Assembly: GCA_035373625.1 (NCBI GenBank)
Contig: DAOSNS010000024.1
Coordinates: forward strand, 8,232-72,231
Length of the DNA stretch: 64,000 nucleotides
From: DSWT01 sp035373625
Lineage (GTDB): Bacteria; Chloroflexota; Anaerolineae; B4-G1; SLSP01
Reading direction: 5' to 3'
In this document: positions 16,023 through 24,243 of the stretch, piece by piece
Layout: every line of letters starts with the position of its first letter
Numbering within the stretch: the stretch's first letter is position 1
Translations under genes and position numbers: made by a program
The notes under the pieces: generated by a model
What the model saw: only the letters and a program-made list of their open reading frames with translations
What the model was told of the DNA's origin: nothing
Databases searched by the model: none

Positions 16023-17165
16023 ATGATGAAACGTCTAGGATTGACCATCGTACTGCTCGTCACTTTGGTTCTGGCGGGGTGTGGCGGCAGCAAGCAACCG
16101 ACCAAAGGCGATGTGATCGTCTATGTTGCCGTGCCGCTCAGTGGGTTCCAGGCCAACGGCGGACAGACCGTGTTGGGGGGTGTGCGCCTTGCAGCAGAAG
16201 AGATCAACCGCAGCGGCGGATTGCTCGGTTACCGCGTCGTCGTCCGCCCGCTGGATGACGAATCCGACAGCGACGTGGCAGTGGCGCGGGTGGCGGAAAT
16301 CCAGGAGGCGCTGAACAAGGGTGAACGAGTGATTGCCGTGATTGGTCACCTGAACAGCGGGCAAACGCTGGCAGCAATGGAACTGTACAAAGATTTGCCG
16401 CTGATCGTCATCACGCCGACGGCTTCCGAGCAAAGCCTCAGCCAGAAGGGCTACACCAACTTCTTCCGCGTCAACGCCAGCGATGACGTACAGGCCGCCG
16501 TGGACGCGCGGTTTTTGACAGAATACCTCAAGGCCACGCGAGTCGCGGTGATTTCCAACAACACCGAGTATGGGCGAGGATTGGCAGCGTCGCTGATCAA
16601 AGAGCTGGAGAGCCAGGGTGCGCAGGCCGTCACCCGCATTGAGGTCGAAGAAGGACAAAGCCAGTATCAGGCAGAAGTGCAGCAGATCCAGGCGGCCAAG
16701 CCCGACGCCATCTTCTACGCCGGCTATGAGATCGAAGCGCCGTTCCTGCGTTATGCCCTGGTCAAGGCCGGCATCACCGTCCCCATGCTGGGCAGCGACG
16801 GCGTCTTCCTGGCAGCAACCATTGACGATTCGGACGGCACGGCTGAGGGGATGTATGTCAGTGCTTTTGCGCCCAGTCCCCGCTACGTGGCCGATGCGAA
16901 GTGGTTCGAGGCATATCAGGTGGTGGAATATCGCAACCCCGATACCTACTCGGTGAACGGCTACGTCGCCATGCAGGTGTTGGCCGAGGGGGTGCGCAAA
17001 GCCAATAGCTTCGACGCCTCTAAGATTGCCGACACGCTGCGCAAAGAGACCGTCTCCACGTTGCTCAACAGCCTGCGCTACAAACCCAACGGTGATCTGA
17101 CCAATCCGCAAATCTGGATCTACCAGGTGGTCAACAACGAGTTCCAGCAAGTGGATTGGAAGTAA
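16023..17165 (+). CDS. LivK-type ligand-binding lipoprotein
   Basis: A 380-residue periplasmic-binding-protein type I lipoprotein. The signal peptide ends in lipobox LVLAG-C (Cys20). The mature part starts VYVAVPLSGFQANGGQTVLGG and AAEEINRSGGLLG, the hallmark of branched-chain amino acid/urea (Peripla_BP_6) binding proteins, and continues VIGHLNSGQTLAAMELYKDLPL and AAKPDAIFYAGYEIEAPFL. GAGGAG precedes the ATG at 16023, so I reject an earlier start at 16005. Normally such genes sit with LivHMGF permease and ATPase genes. None is here; instead it closes the PspA/VWA cluster. It may supply ligand sensing for that cluster or serve a transporter encoded elsewhere. Confidence 0.85.
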   Translation: MMKRLGLTIVLLVTLVLAGCGGSKQPTKGDVIVYVAVPLSGFQANGGQTVLGGVRLAAEEINRSGGLLGYRVVVRPLDDESDSDVAVARVAEIQEALNKGERVIAVIGHLNSGQTLAAMELYKDLPLIVITPTASEQSLSQKGYTNFFRVNASDDVQAAVDARFLTEYLKATRVAVISNNTEYGRGLAASLIKELESQGAQAVTRIEVEEGQSQYQAEVQQIQAAKPDAIFYAGYEIEAPFLRYALVKAGITVPMLGSDGVFLAATIDDSDGTAEGMYVSAFAPSPRYVADAKWFEAYQVVEYRNPDTYSVNGYVAMQVLAEGVRKANSFDASKIADTLRKETVSTLLNSLRYKPNGDLTNPQIWIYQVVNNEFQQVDWK

Positions 17166-17180
17166 AATTCCACGCATAAG

Positions 17181-17210
17181 AAAACGGGGCCACGGCAGGC
17201 CCCGTTTTTT
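17181..17210. terminator. Bidirectional terminator
   Basis: AAAACGGGGCC, a 6-base loop and GGCCCCGTTTT give an 11-bp perfect stem with T-rich tails in both directions. It separates the plus-strand lipoprotein gene from the convergent minus-strand permease gene. Confidence 0.9.
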
Positions 17211-17302
17211 GGTGTGCATGGCGACTAAAAACGACGCACTCTCTAGCTTGACACGCACCTGACAACGCGACTACACGACTACACGACGACGCGACCTGAT
17301 AA

Positions 17303-18310
17303 CTATATCGTCTGCTCCGACTTATGAAAACTCAGACGCGGGTCCAGCGCATCGCGCAGCCCATCACCGAGCAGATTGAAAGCCAGCACCGTAATCATAA
17401 TCGCCAGGCCGGGGTAAAAGACCAGGTGCGGCGCGGTGAAGACCTGATTGCGCTCCGAACCGAGCATCGAACCCCATTCCGGCGTCGGCGGCTGCGCCCC
17501 CAGTCCCAGGAATGACAGGGCTGCCGCCTCCAGGATCGCCCCCGCAATGCCGAGTGTCCCCTGGACGATCAACGGCGAAAGCGCGTTGGGCAAAATGCGT
17601 GCAAACAATAGCCATAGCGGGCCTGCGCCGAGCGCGCGGGACGCTTCCACAAAATTCTGCTCCTTGAGTGACAGGACGCTGGCGCGTACCACACGCGCAT
17701 AAATGGGGATATTGACGATGGCAATGGCTAACAGCGCGTTTTGCAGGCCCCGGCCCAACACGTTGACAATCGCAATGGCCAGAAGCAGTGAGGGAAAGGC
17801 CATCAGCACATCCATCAGCCGCATGATGACGTTATCAACCCAGCCACCCGCATACCCCGCAACCGCCCCCAACACCGTCCCCACGAGGATTGCAAAGCCG
17901 ATGGTCGTGAAGCCGATGAAGAGCGAGACGCGCGTGCCGTAAATCACACGGCTGAACTGGTCACGCACATTGCCATCAATGCCCATCCAATGCTGCGGCT
18001 GATCGGCCGGACACCCCAGCAGGTGAATACACGGCGCCTGACGTTTCTTCACCGGTTCGACCCCGATCAAGACCTGTTCGGGGTCGTAGGGCGCAATAAG
18101 AGGCGCAAAAATGGCGATCAAAATCAGCGTCCCCAGGATGACCATGCCGACAATCGCGGAGCGCTGATGAAAGATACGGCGCAACATCAAGCGCCACAAA
18201 CTGTTCGCACGGTAATCCTGAAAGCTATGGTTCAGGGCTATGCGGTCTGCCTGCTTGTAGGATTCGAGCTTTGTTTCTGGGGGAGGAGGTTCTTCAGTCG
18301 TTGTGGCCAT
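17303..18310 (-). CDS. Peptide-type ABC transporter permease, DppC-like
   Basis: A 335-residue inner-membrane permease. A cytoplasmic N-terminus is followed by TM1 (RSAIVGMVILGTLILIAIFAPLIAPYDPE, the DppC/OppC signature), a periplasmic loop with Cys residues (CIHLLGCPADQPQHWMGIDGNVRDQFSRVIYG), four further TM segments and the coupling EAA-type loop RALGAGPLWLLFARILPNALSP. I chose the ATG at 18310, after GATGAGG, because the longer frame overlaps the upstream gene by 26 bp. It is the last gene of this transporter group. No ATPase gene (DppD/DppF) follows before the convergent terminator, so the ATPases must be encoded elsewhere. Confidence 0.9.
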   Translation of the reverse strand: MATTTEEPPPPETKLESYKQADRIALNHSFQDYRANSLWRLMLRRIFHQRSAIVGMVILGTLILIAIFAPLIAPYDPEQVLIGVEPVKKRQAPCIHLLGCPADQPQHWMGIDGNVRDQFSRVIYGTRVSLFIGFTTIGFAILVGTVLGAVAGYAGGWVDNVIMRLMDVLMAFPSLLLAIAIVNVLGRGLQNALLAIAIVNIPIYARVVRASVLSLKEQNFVEASRALGAGPLWLLFARILPNALSPLIVQGTLGIAGAILEAAALSFLGLGAQPPTPEWGSMLGSERNQVFTAPHLVFYPGLAIMITVLAFNLLGDGLRDALDPRLSFHKSEQTI

Positions 18311-18323
18311 GGGGATTACCTCA

Positions 18324-19403
18324 TCAGTCAAGTTTGATGCGTGGATCAATGAGCACGTAGGAAAGGTCTACCAGCAGGTTCATCCCCACGTAGCCGATGG
18401 CAATCACCAGCGTAAACGCCTGGACAATGGGGTAATCGCGTGCGGTGATGGCCTCATACAACATCCGCCCTACACCGGCCAATCCGAAGATCGTCTCGGT
18501 AAGCACTGCACCGGCGAAAATCGTCCCCAGTTCCAGGCCGATGATGGTGAAAACCGGCAGGAGCGCATTGCGGAAGGCATGCTTGAACACCACTTTGGGT
18601 TTGGGCAAACCTTTGGCCCGCGCCGTGCGGATATAATCCAGCCCCAAAACTTCAAGCATGCTCGACCGCGTCATCCGTGCGATGATGGACATAGGAATCG
18701 TGCACAGCGCCACCGCGGGCAGGATGAGATGTTGGATGGCGTCCCAAAGAATCCGCCAATCGAAGGTGATGAGGGAATTCAAAATGTACATATTGGAGAT
18801 AAACTCGTAGATGTGAAATTTCAGCGACTCGGGATCGCTGACCAGGTTATAAACCTCATAGAAGGGAACCGCCGCCAGACCGGCGCTGAGACGTCCCGAT
18901 GGCGGCAACCAGAATGGCGTATCCTTGAGCAGCAGCGCAAACACATAGGCCAGCATCAGCCCCAGCCAATAGACAGGCATCGAGACACCGATGTTGGCGA
19001 TCACCATAGTGATAATATCGGCGAGCGAGTTGCTATACACGGCGGAAATGATCCCCAGCGGAATACCCACCACCACGGCCAGAAAGATAGCAATAAGCCC
19101 CAGTTCGATGGTCATCGGCAAACGCTCGATGAGGATGACGCTGACCGGACGGCTGTAGCGGATCGAATCGCCGAAATCGCCTTTGAGCACGTCGCGCATG
19201 TAGATGCCAAATTGGACATAGATCGGTTTGTCCAGGCCGTGCTCGTGGATAAAACGCTCACACACTTCCCGGGTTGCCTTTTCGCCCAGGATAGCCTTGC
19301 ACGGGTCGCCGGGGATCAACCGTGCCAGCACAAATGTCACCAAAAGGATACCGAATAAGACCGGAATCGCCAACAACAGTCTACGCACAATATATTGGAA
19401 CAT
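18324..19403 (-). CDS. Peptide-type ABC transporter permease, DppB-like
   Basis: A 359-residue inner-membrane permease with the DppB/OppB start MFQYIVRRLLLAIPVLFGILLVTFVLARLIPGDP. A periplasmic loop of about 70 residues precedes TM2. The C-terminal half has the coupling loop RTARAKGLPKPKVVFKHAFRNALLP and the typical FGLAGVGRMLYEAI. It pairs with the DppC-like gene 13 bp downstream. The extended periplasmic loop at residues about 155-235 (LLKDTPFWLPPSGRLSAGLAAVP) is longer than in E. coli DppB and is common in clostridial/Chloroflexota-type permeases, as far as I recall. Substrate is not readable; di- or oligopeptides, nickel or sugars are possible for the family. Confidence 0.9.
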   Translation of the reverse strand: MFQYIVRRLLLAIPVLFGILLVTFVLARLIPGDPCKAILGEKATREVCERFIHEHGLDKPIYVQFGIYMRDVLKGDFGDSIRYSRPVSVILIERLPMTIELGLIAIFLAVVVGIPLGIISAVYSNSLADIITMVIANIGVSMPVYWLGLMLAYVFALLLKDTPFWLPPSGRLSAGLAAVPFYEVYNLVSDPESLKFHIYEFISNMYILNSLITFDWRILWDAIQHLILPAVALCTIPMSIIARMTRSSMLEVLGLDYIRTARAKGLPKPKVVFKHAFRNALLPVFTIIGLELGTIFAGAVLTETIFGLAGVGRMLYEAITARDYPIVQAFTLVIAIGYVGMNLLVDLSYVLIDPRIKLD

Positions 19404-19455
19404 ACTATGAGTCTTTCAGGAAAACAATGTGGGCAGGATGCACATCCTCTATAAT

Positions 19456-19519
19456 GATGCGTGAAACGTGAAACGTGATGCGCTGGCTTGCGACAGGCTC
19501 ACGTTTCACGTTTCGCATC
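19456..19519. repeat. Long inverted repeat between binding-protein and permease genes
   Basis: GATGCGTGAAACGTGAAACG on the left pairs nearly perfectly with CGTTTCACGTTTCGCATC on the right, with a loop of about 20 bases. It lies after the binding-protein stop and before the permease start. That is where hairpins often protect the binding-protein message and lower permease expression, as in malE-malF. Confidence 0.65.
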
Positions 19520-19556
19520 TTGCGTTTTATGGCTTTACGTTCTATTCCAAACGCGC

Positions 19557-21245
19557 TTACTCACCCGCGTTCATCAACCCATCCCACAGATAGCTGTAGT
19601 ACTCGAACGCACCGGTGTTGCCTTTGTGGTTGGGATCGGCAGCGTTGATGCCCGCCGACCACGACGCCACCACATCGTTGGCGTCGAAATCCGAGCCATC
19701 GTGGAACTTCACGCCGGCGCGCAGTTTACAAACCCATTCTGTGAGGTCGGCGTTGGGTTCACAGGAGGTTGCCAATGCCGGCACCACCTCCCCCGAATCC
19801 TCAGCATAGTCAAACAGCGGCTCGAGGATTTGCTCGCAAGCAGCCAGGGATTCCCCATCACTCTCGTCGGCACAATAGAGGCTGATCGGCTCGGCATTCT
19901 GCATGAAGACGAGGGTATCCTTGCCGGGATCCATGAGCTGGAATTTAGGCGAACGGAAGGGCGGCACATGCGCATTCTTCACCGTCTTGAGCGCGGCGTT
20001 GGCCGACGCGCCGTGGGCTATGGGCACCATCGGCACGAGTTCGCGGATGGCGTTGTTGGCCGTCACGTAATAGGATTCAGCCTCCTTCGGATCGGCAATC
20101 TGCGCGCCCTTCAACAGAGCTTCGTAGATTTCGGGATGTGGCGTGCCGAACTGCGGATTTTCCTTGCTGAAGTGGAAGTCCAGGAAGTTGGTGATATGCG
20201 GATAGTCCGCGCCCCAGCCCAGCAAGTAGAGGCCGTCCAACCGACCACCGGTGGATTCATCAATGAACTCGCCTGATTCCATCACCACGACTTCGGCCTC
20301 GATGCCCAGATTTTGTTTGAGCTGCGTCTGGATTTCCACAGCGACCAGGCCCGGTTCCGGAAGATAAGCGCGGAACACATCGCGGTAGTAAATCTTGGTC
20401 TTGAAGCCGTTGGGGAAACCGGCCTCGGCCAACAGGGCCTTGGCTTTAGCCGCGTCGAACTCGTACCAGGGATCACCGGTACACCCATTAGGGATGCTGC
20501 ATGGCGTGAAGTGCGAGGCCACTTCGGAGCCTTCAGGATAGAAGTTCTCCACGATGCGCTTGCGATCCAGCCCCATCGCAATCGCCTGCCGTACTTTCAC
20601 ATTGTTGAACGGCTCGAAGGTGTTGGTCATCCCTACATAGAAGATGTTGGGGACTTCCGCACGCAGGAGCTGCAGGTTGGGATCGTTTTCGACCTTACTG
20701 TAATCATCCGGGCTGAGGAGGGTAATGTAATCCACCGTGCCGGATTGCAGCTCCAACAGGCGCGCTGCCCCTTCGGTGGCCCAACGGAAGACGAGTTTTT
20801 CCGCAATCGCTTTCTTTCCCCAATAGTTATCGTTGCGCTTCATCACGATGCTGTCGCCGCGGTTCCAGCTTTCCAGCATATACGGGCCGGTGCCGATGGG
20901 CTTGGACAGCAGTTCGCCGGCGCCGCCGTTCTTCTCAATCCATTCTTTGGGCTGGATGGCAAAGGGGATGAAGGCAACTTTCGCCATAAAGGCCGGGTCG
21001 GGTTTGCACAGGCTGAACTTTACCGTCAGCTCATCTACTGCCGCAATTTCCTTCATCTTGCCGCCGTAGCTGCAATCCGGTACCGAAATGGACATCGGCA
21101 CAAAAGGCGGTTTGGGCGGGGTAGTCGCCGTAGGCTGCGCGGCGGGGGTTGGCGCGGCCGTTGGGGTAGCTTTACAGGCCGACAGGCTCAAGGTGACGAG
21201 GATAAAGAGGCACATGAACACATACAACAATGATCGGCGTTTCAT
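19557..21245 (-). CDS. Peptide-type solute-binding lipoprotein, apparently circularly permuted
   Basis: A 562-residue SBP_bac_5-family lipoprotein; the signal peptide ends at lipobox LSLSA-C (Cys24). After a Thr/Pro-rich linker the mature protein starts in what is normally the middle of domain I (AAVDELTVKFSLCKPDPAFMAK, residues 68-90), then GTGPYMLESWNRGDSIVMKRNDNYWG and the domain II features (RQAIAMGLDRKRIVENF; YEFDAAKAKALLAEAGFPNG). The segment that normally opens the mature protein comes last: DTLVFMQNAEPISLY near 443, CEQILEPLFDY at 470 and RAGVKFHDGSDFDANDVV near 510. AAGGAGGAG supports the ATG at 21245. It binds the substrate for the two downstream permeases. Confidence 0.85.
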   Translation of the reverse strand: MKRRSLLYVFMCLFILVTLSLSACKATPTAAPTPAAQPTATTPPKPPFVPMSISVPDCSYGGKMKEIAAVDELTVKFSLCKPDPAFMAKVAFIPFAIQPKEWIEKNGGAGELLSKPIGTGPYMLESWNRGDSIVMKRNDNYWGKKAIAEKLVFRWATEGAARLLELQSGTVDYITLLSPDDYSKVENDPNLQLLRAEVPNIFYVGMTNTFEPFNNVKVRQAIAMGLDRKRIVENFYPEGSEVASHFTPCSIPNGCTGDPWYEFDAAKAKALLAEAGFPNGFKTKIYYRDVFRAYLPEPGLVAVEIQTQLKQNLGIEAEVVVMESGEFIDESTGGRLDGLYLLGWGADYPHITNFLDFHFSKENPQFGTPHPEIYEALLKGAQIADPKEAESYYVTANNAIRELVPMVPIAHGASANAALKTVKNAHVPPFRSPKFQLMDPGKDTLVFMQNAEPISLYCADESDGESLAACEQILEPLFDYAEDSGEVVPALATSCEPNADLTEWVCKLRAGVKFHDGSDFDANDVVASWSAGINAADPNHKGNTGAFEYYSYLWDGLMNAGE

Positions 21246-21392
21246 ACTTCTCCTCCTTGAAGATAGAACGTTTGAATAAAACTGTTCGGGCACCGGAGGC
21301 CGACTATCATCCCTTCGGATCATAACCTCCTTTCACATAAACAACTTCCGAAGCTGGTTTGGATGAGAAATCGGCAGGTGCTTAATAGAAAA

Positions 21393-21420
21393 ATTATAAT
21401 GAGTCTATGAGACTTGTCAA
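21393..21420 (-). promoter_or_regulatory. Promoter of the peptide-transporter genes
   Basis: TTGACA, a 16-bp spacer and TATAAT on the minus strand match the sigma-70-type consensus at all 12 positions. The expected start is near 21386, giving a leader of about 140 nt before the binding-protein ATG. I see no riboswitch fold in it. Confidence 0.82.
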
Positions 21421-21534
21421 CTGTACACCGGATGTTTGTCATAGGGTCACCGGCTCTACGACTTATTGACCGTGGTCAAGCTCTGCCGATTGACGCAAGC
21501 TCTGAGGGGATTCTACATCGTGGTAGAAATCTTA

Positions 21535-22535
21535 CATCGGTTAGCTATGCTTGAAGCGGATAGACCGGAGACGCCGAACGAGAAACTGGCGTTCCCCTTG
21601 GAGCTATTTGAGGAGCGGTTTAACTCGGTTAGCTATGCTTATATCGGTTAGCTATGCTTGAAGCGGATCGCCAGATCCGCGGTTTTGGATGTTACGCCGG
21701 GATATGGCGATCCCCCAGCGGATAAACCGGAGACGCCGAACGGGGAACTGGCGTTCCCCTTGAAGCTATTTGAGGAGCGGTTTAACTCGGTTAGCTATGC
21801 TTATATCGGTTAGCTATGCTTGAAGCGGATCGCCAGATCCGCGGTTTTGGATGCTACGCCGGGATATGGCGATCCCCCAGCGGATAGACCGGAGACGTCG
21901 AACGGGGAACTGGCGTTCCCCTTGAAGCTATTTGAGGAGCGATTTAACTCGGTTAGCTATGCTTATATCGGTTAGCTATGCTTGAAGCGGATCGCCAGAT
22001 CCGCGGTTTTGGATGCTACGCCGGGATATGGCGATCCCCCAGCGGATAGACCGGAGACGTCGAACGGGGAACTGGCGTTCCCCTTGAAGCTATTTGAGGA
22101 GCGATTTAACTCGGTTAGCTATGCTTATATCGGTTAGCTATGCTTGAAGCGGATCGCCAGATCCGCGGTCTTGGATGCTACGCCGGGATATGGCGATCCC
22201 CCAGCGGATAGACCGGAGACGCCGAACGGGGAACTGGCGTTCCCCTTGGAGCTATTTGAGGAGCGATTTAACTCGGTTAGCTATGCTTAAAGCGGATAGA
22301 CACGCCGAACGGGGAACTGGCGTTCCCCTTGGAGCTATTGAGGAGCGGGTTAACTCGGTTAGCTATGCTTGAAGCGGATAGACCGGAGACGCCGAACGGG
22401 GAACTGGCGTTCCCCTTGGAGCTATTTGAGGAGCGATTTAACTCGGTTAGCTATGCTTGAAGCGGATAGACCGGAGACGTCGAACGGGGAACTGGCGTTC
22501 CCCTTGAAGCTATTTGAGGAGCGGTTTAACCAGGA
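21535..22535. repeat. Tandem array of 162-bp and 88-bp hairpin units
   Basis: Units begin near TCGGTTAGCTATGCTTGAAG. The landmark TAACTC recurs at 21621, 21783, 21945, 22107 and 22269 (period exactly 162 bp), then at 22351 and 22439, with a partial copy at 22527 (82-88 bp). The short unit carries the hairpin GGGGAAC-TGGC-GTTCCCC. The long unit adds 74 bp with GCGGATC-GCCA-GATCCGC and GGGAT-ATGGC-GATCCC. Copies differ by scattered substitutions. Short plus-strand frames through the array have no gene features. It separates the peptide-transporter promoter from the TPR gene. The region 21421-21534 just left of it shows nothing recognisable. Confidence 0.9.
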
Positions 22536-22556
22536 AGTTATTTGCGCTATGCGGGA

Positions 22557-23162
22557 TTAGCGTTTGAATCTGGGCAGTTGCGAAATCGTCGCGCGGATGA
22601 TGCCGACGAGATCGCGGGATTTGGCCTTCCTGGCGAGCTGCAAGGCTCTGTTGAGATAGGATTTCGCCCTGACCGGGTTGCCGTGTTGGGCATAAATGAT
22701 CGCCAGGTTGCGGATCGTCTTCGCCTGGCCCTCTAAATCTCCCTGGGCTTCACGGATGGCGAGCGCGGCCTCGTAGACTTCGGCGGCTTTAGACCAATCC
22801 CCCAGGCCGTTGTAGGCCGAGGCGATATTGTTAAGCGTGGTCGCTTCTGCTTCCCGGTCACCGCTCTCCTGAAGCATGCGGTGCGCCGGTTCCAGTGTCT
22901 CCAGCGCCTGCGCCCACTCCTTGCGCGCCAGGTAGACGCTGGCGATGTTGTTCAGCGCCTCGGCCTGCCCGGCTATGTCGCCGGCTTCTTCCTGCAAAGC
23001 GTGGACTTGCCGGTAGACATCAAGGGCTGCTTCCCAGGCATTTGCCGCCAGATGCTCACGCGCCTGCTTGTTCAGCGCTTCGATCTGCGCGGCGCGCGGA
23101 TCGGGGGTCTCCTGTGCGATGCTATTTTCGGTCTCTTCGATGGTCACGTCTTCTTCTAACAT
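22557..23162 (-). CDS. Tetratricopeptide-repeat protein
   Basis: A 201-residue protein made mainly of tetratricopeptide repeats: AREHLAANAWEAALDVYRQV, ALNNIASVYLARKEWAQALE, TLNNIASAYNGLGDWSKAAE and IRNLAIIYAQHGNPVRAKSY, about four to five 34-40-residue units from residue 30 to 190. The acidic N-terminal 25 residues (EEDVTIEETENS) look disordered. No signal peptide is present, so it is probably a cytosolic scaffold. GGGAGAG precedes the ATG. It follows the L,D-transpeptidase gene by 42 bp on the same strand and may be co-transcribed with it. TPR proteins bind other proteins; the partner is unknown. Confidence 0.85.
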   Translation of the reverse strand: MLEEDVTIEETENSIAQETPDPRAAQIEALNKQAREHLAANAWEAALDVYRQVHALQEEAGDIAGQAEALNNIASVYLARKEWAQALETLEPAHRMLQESGDREAEATTLNNIASAYNGLGDWSKAAEVYEAALAIREAQGDLEGQAKTIRNLAIIYAQHGNPVRAKSYLNRALQLARKAKSRDLVGIIRATISQLPRFKR

Positions 23163-23204
23163 AAAACTCTCCCTGGAAAAGTCGTTGGAACGTCATCGGC
23201 CTGC

Positions 23205-24230
23205 TTACGCGATGATGACGACGCGCGTGCCTTCTTCGGGCTTCGCGCAGCGGTAAGTGTACAGTTCGTAGGGGACGAAAGGGTCAACCCACCGGAAAAC
23301 CCAGCGCGCGGCGCGGTTCGGCACATTGAGACAGCCATGACTGTGACGGCGTCCATAGTCATTATGCCAGTAGGTACCGTGAATCGCCACCCCGGATTCG
23401 GTAAAGTAAGAAGGGAACGCCACCCCAACCAGGTCATAATCCTCGCCGATCATACGCTGGGTATGGCGCTTATAGAGGATGCGGAACTCACCCAACGGCG
23501 TGGCCGTGTTCGACAAGCCGGAAGCGACCGGTGTGGAGAAAACCGGCGTCTGGCCTTCAAAACAGGTGAGCATTTGGTCACTGATGTCAACTTGCACCCA
23601 TTTATCGGGATGGCCGGGCGAGATGGGGGCCAGGTCCTCACGGGTGATGGGGCGCAGCATATTCGCCGGGACGTAAGGGCCGGGTGCCCAGGCGATCCCT
23701 TCCTGAAGCTGATACCACCATGCCCCTCCTTCATCTTGCACCGCAGCGACGACACGATACGTGGTTTCGTAATACAGGCGGCGCACGGTATACGGTGAAT
23801 TCGGCGCCGGACGGCTGATGGCGATGGGCACGGTCACCTCGGCCCAAAAACCGGGCGGCGCGACCTCGGTGATAACCGGTTGCAGGATGTTCTCGGAGGG
23901 ATGAACGTATCCGCTGTGGATGAAGCCACCTTCGGTGTAGTACCAGATGGGATTGCTCGGCCAGGGCGCTTCGCCGACCAGCATGGCTTTCAGGGGGATC
24001 ACTTCGTCGTGCGTTTTCCACTCGACAACTTGCGCCGTAGGCGCGGGCGCCTTGCGAATGGCTTCGCGGGTGCTGATGATGCGCCCCAGGGACGCCGGCG
24101 GCGGCAGGAACTCCGGCAAAGGATCGAACTCTATCGAGCCGGCAAGAACCGGCCTGTTTGGCCATAACAACCAGGCCAGCGCTGCACCACTCAATTTTAA
24201 GAATTGTCGGCGATCGAAAGATGATCTCAT
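23205..24230 (-). CDS. Tat-exported L,D-transpeptidase (YkuD domain)
   Basis: A 341-residue secreted peptidoglycan enzyme. The N-terminus has a twin-arginine signal (DRRQFLKLSGAALAWLLWP). Residues 60-210 hold two SH3-like stretches (VGEAPWPSNPIWYYTEGG; WWYQLQEGIAWAPGPYVPANMLRP). Residues 215-330 are the YkuD catalytic domain: VDISDQMLTCFEGQTPVFSTPVASG, then His-containing HGTYWHND near 284 and SHGCLN with the nucleophilic Cys300. Such enzymes form 3-3 cross-links or attach proteins to the wall. The Tat signal is unusual for the family, which mostly uses Sec. AAGGAG lies 6 bases before the ATG, and the gene is 13 bp downstream of the sugar symporter gene. Confidence 0.9.
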   Translation of the reverse strand: MRSSFDRRQFLKLSGAALAWLLWPNRPVLAGSIEFDPLPEFLPPPASLGRIISTREAIRKAPAPTAQVVEWKTHDEVIPLKAMLVGEAPWPSNPIWYYTEGGFIHSGYVHPSENILQPVITEVAPPGFWAEVTVPIAISRPAPNSPYTVRRLYYETTYRVVAAVQDEGGAWWYQLQEGIAWAPGPYVPANMLRPITREDLAPISPGHPDKWVQVDISDQMLTCFEGQTPVFSTPVASGLSNTATPLGEFRILYKRHTQRMIGEDYDLVGVAFPSYFTESGVAIHGTYWHNDYGRRHSHGCLNVPNRAARWVFRWVDPFVPYELYTYRCAKPEEGTRVVIIA

Positions 24231-24243
24231 GAGAACTCCTTTA

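Noticed and set aside
11975..17165. Ordinary ABC uptake operon
   Set aside because: Three binding-protein-type products are present but no permease or ATPase, and one is fused to VWA.
18303..19358. Long plus-strand open frame opposite the DppB-like permease
   Set aside because: It is a complementary-strand shadow of a conserved permease gene; Asp/His/Arg-rich without motifs. The same applies to the long frame at 6065-7120 opposite the oxidoreductase.
19456..19519. parS-like half-sites (GTGAAAC, GTTTCAC)
   Set aside because: The half-sites are arranged as direct repeats within each arm and do not form the TGTTTCACGTGAAACA palindrome; parB is nearly 38 kb away.
21535..22535. CRISPR-like repeat array
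   Set aside because: Units are 88-162 bp, nearly identical throughout, with no unique spacers and no cas genes.
21466..22560. Short plus-strand frames (60-65 codons) through the 162-bp array
   Set aside because: They repeat with the array, have no start signals and arise from the hairpin units.
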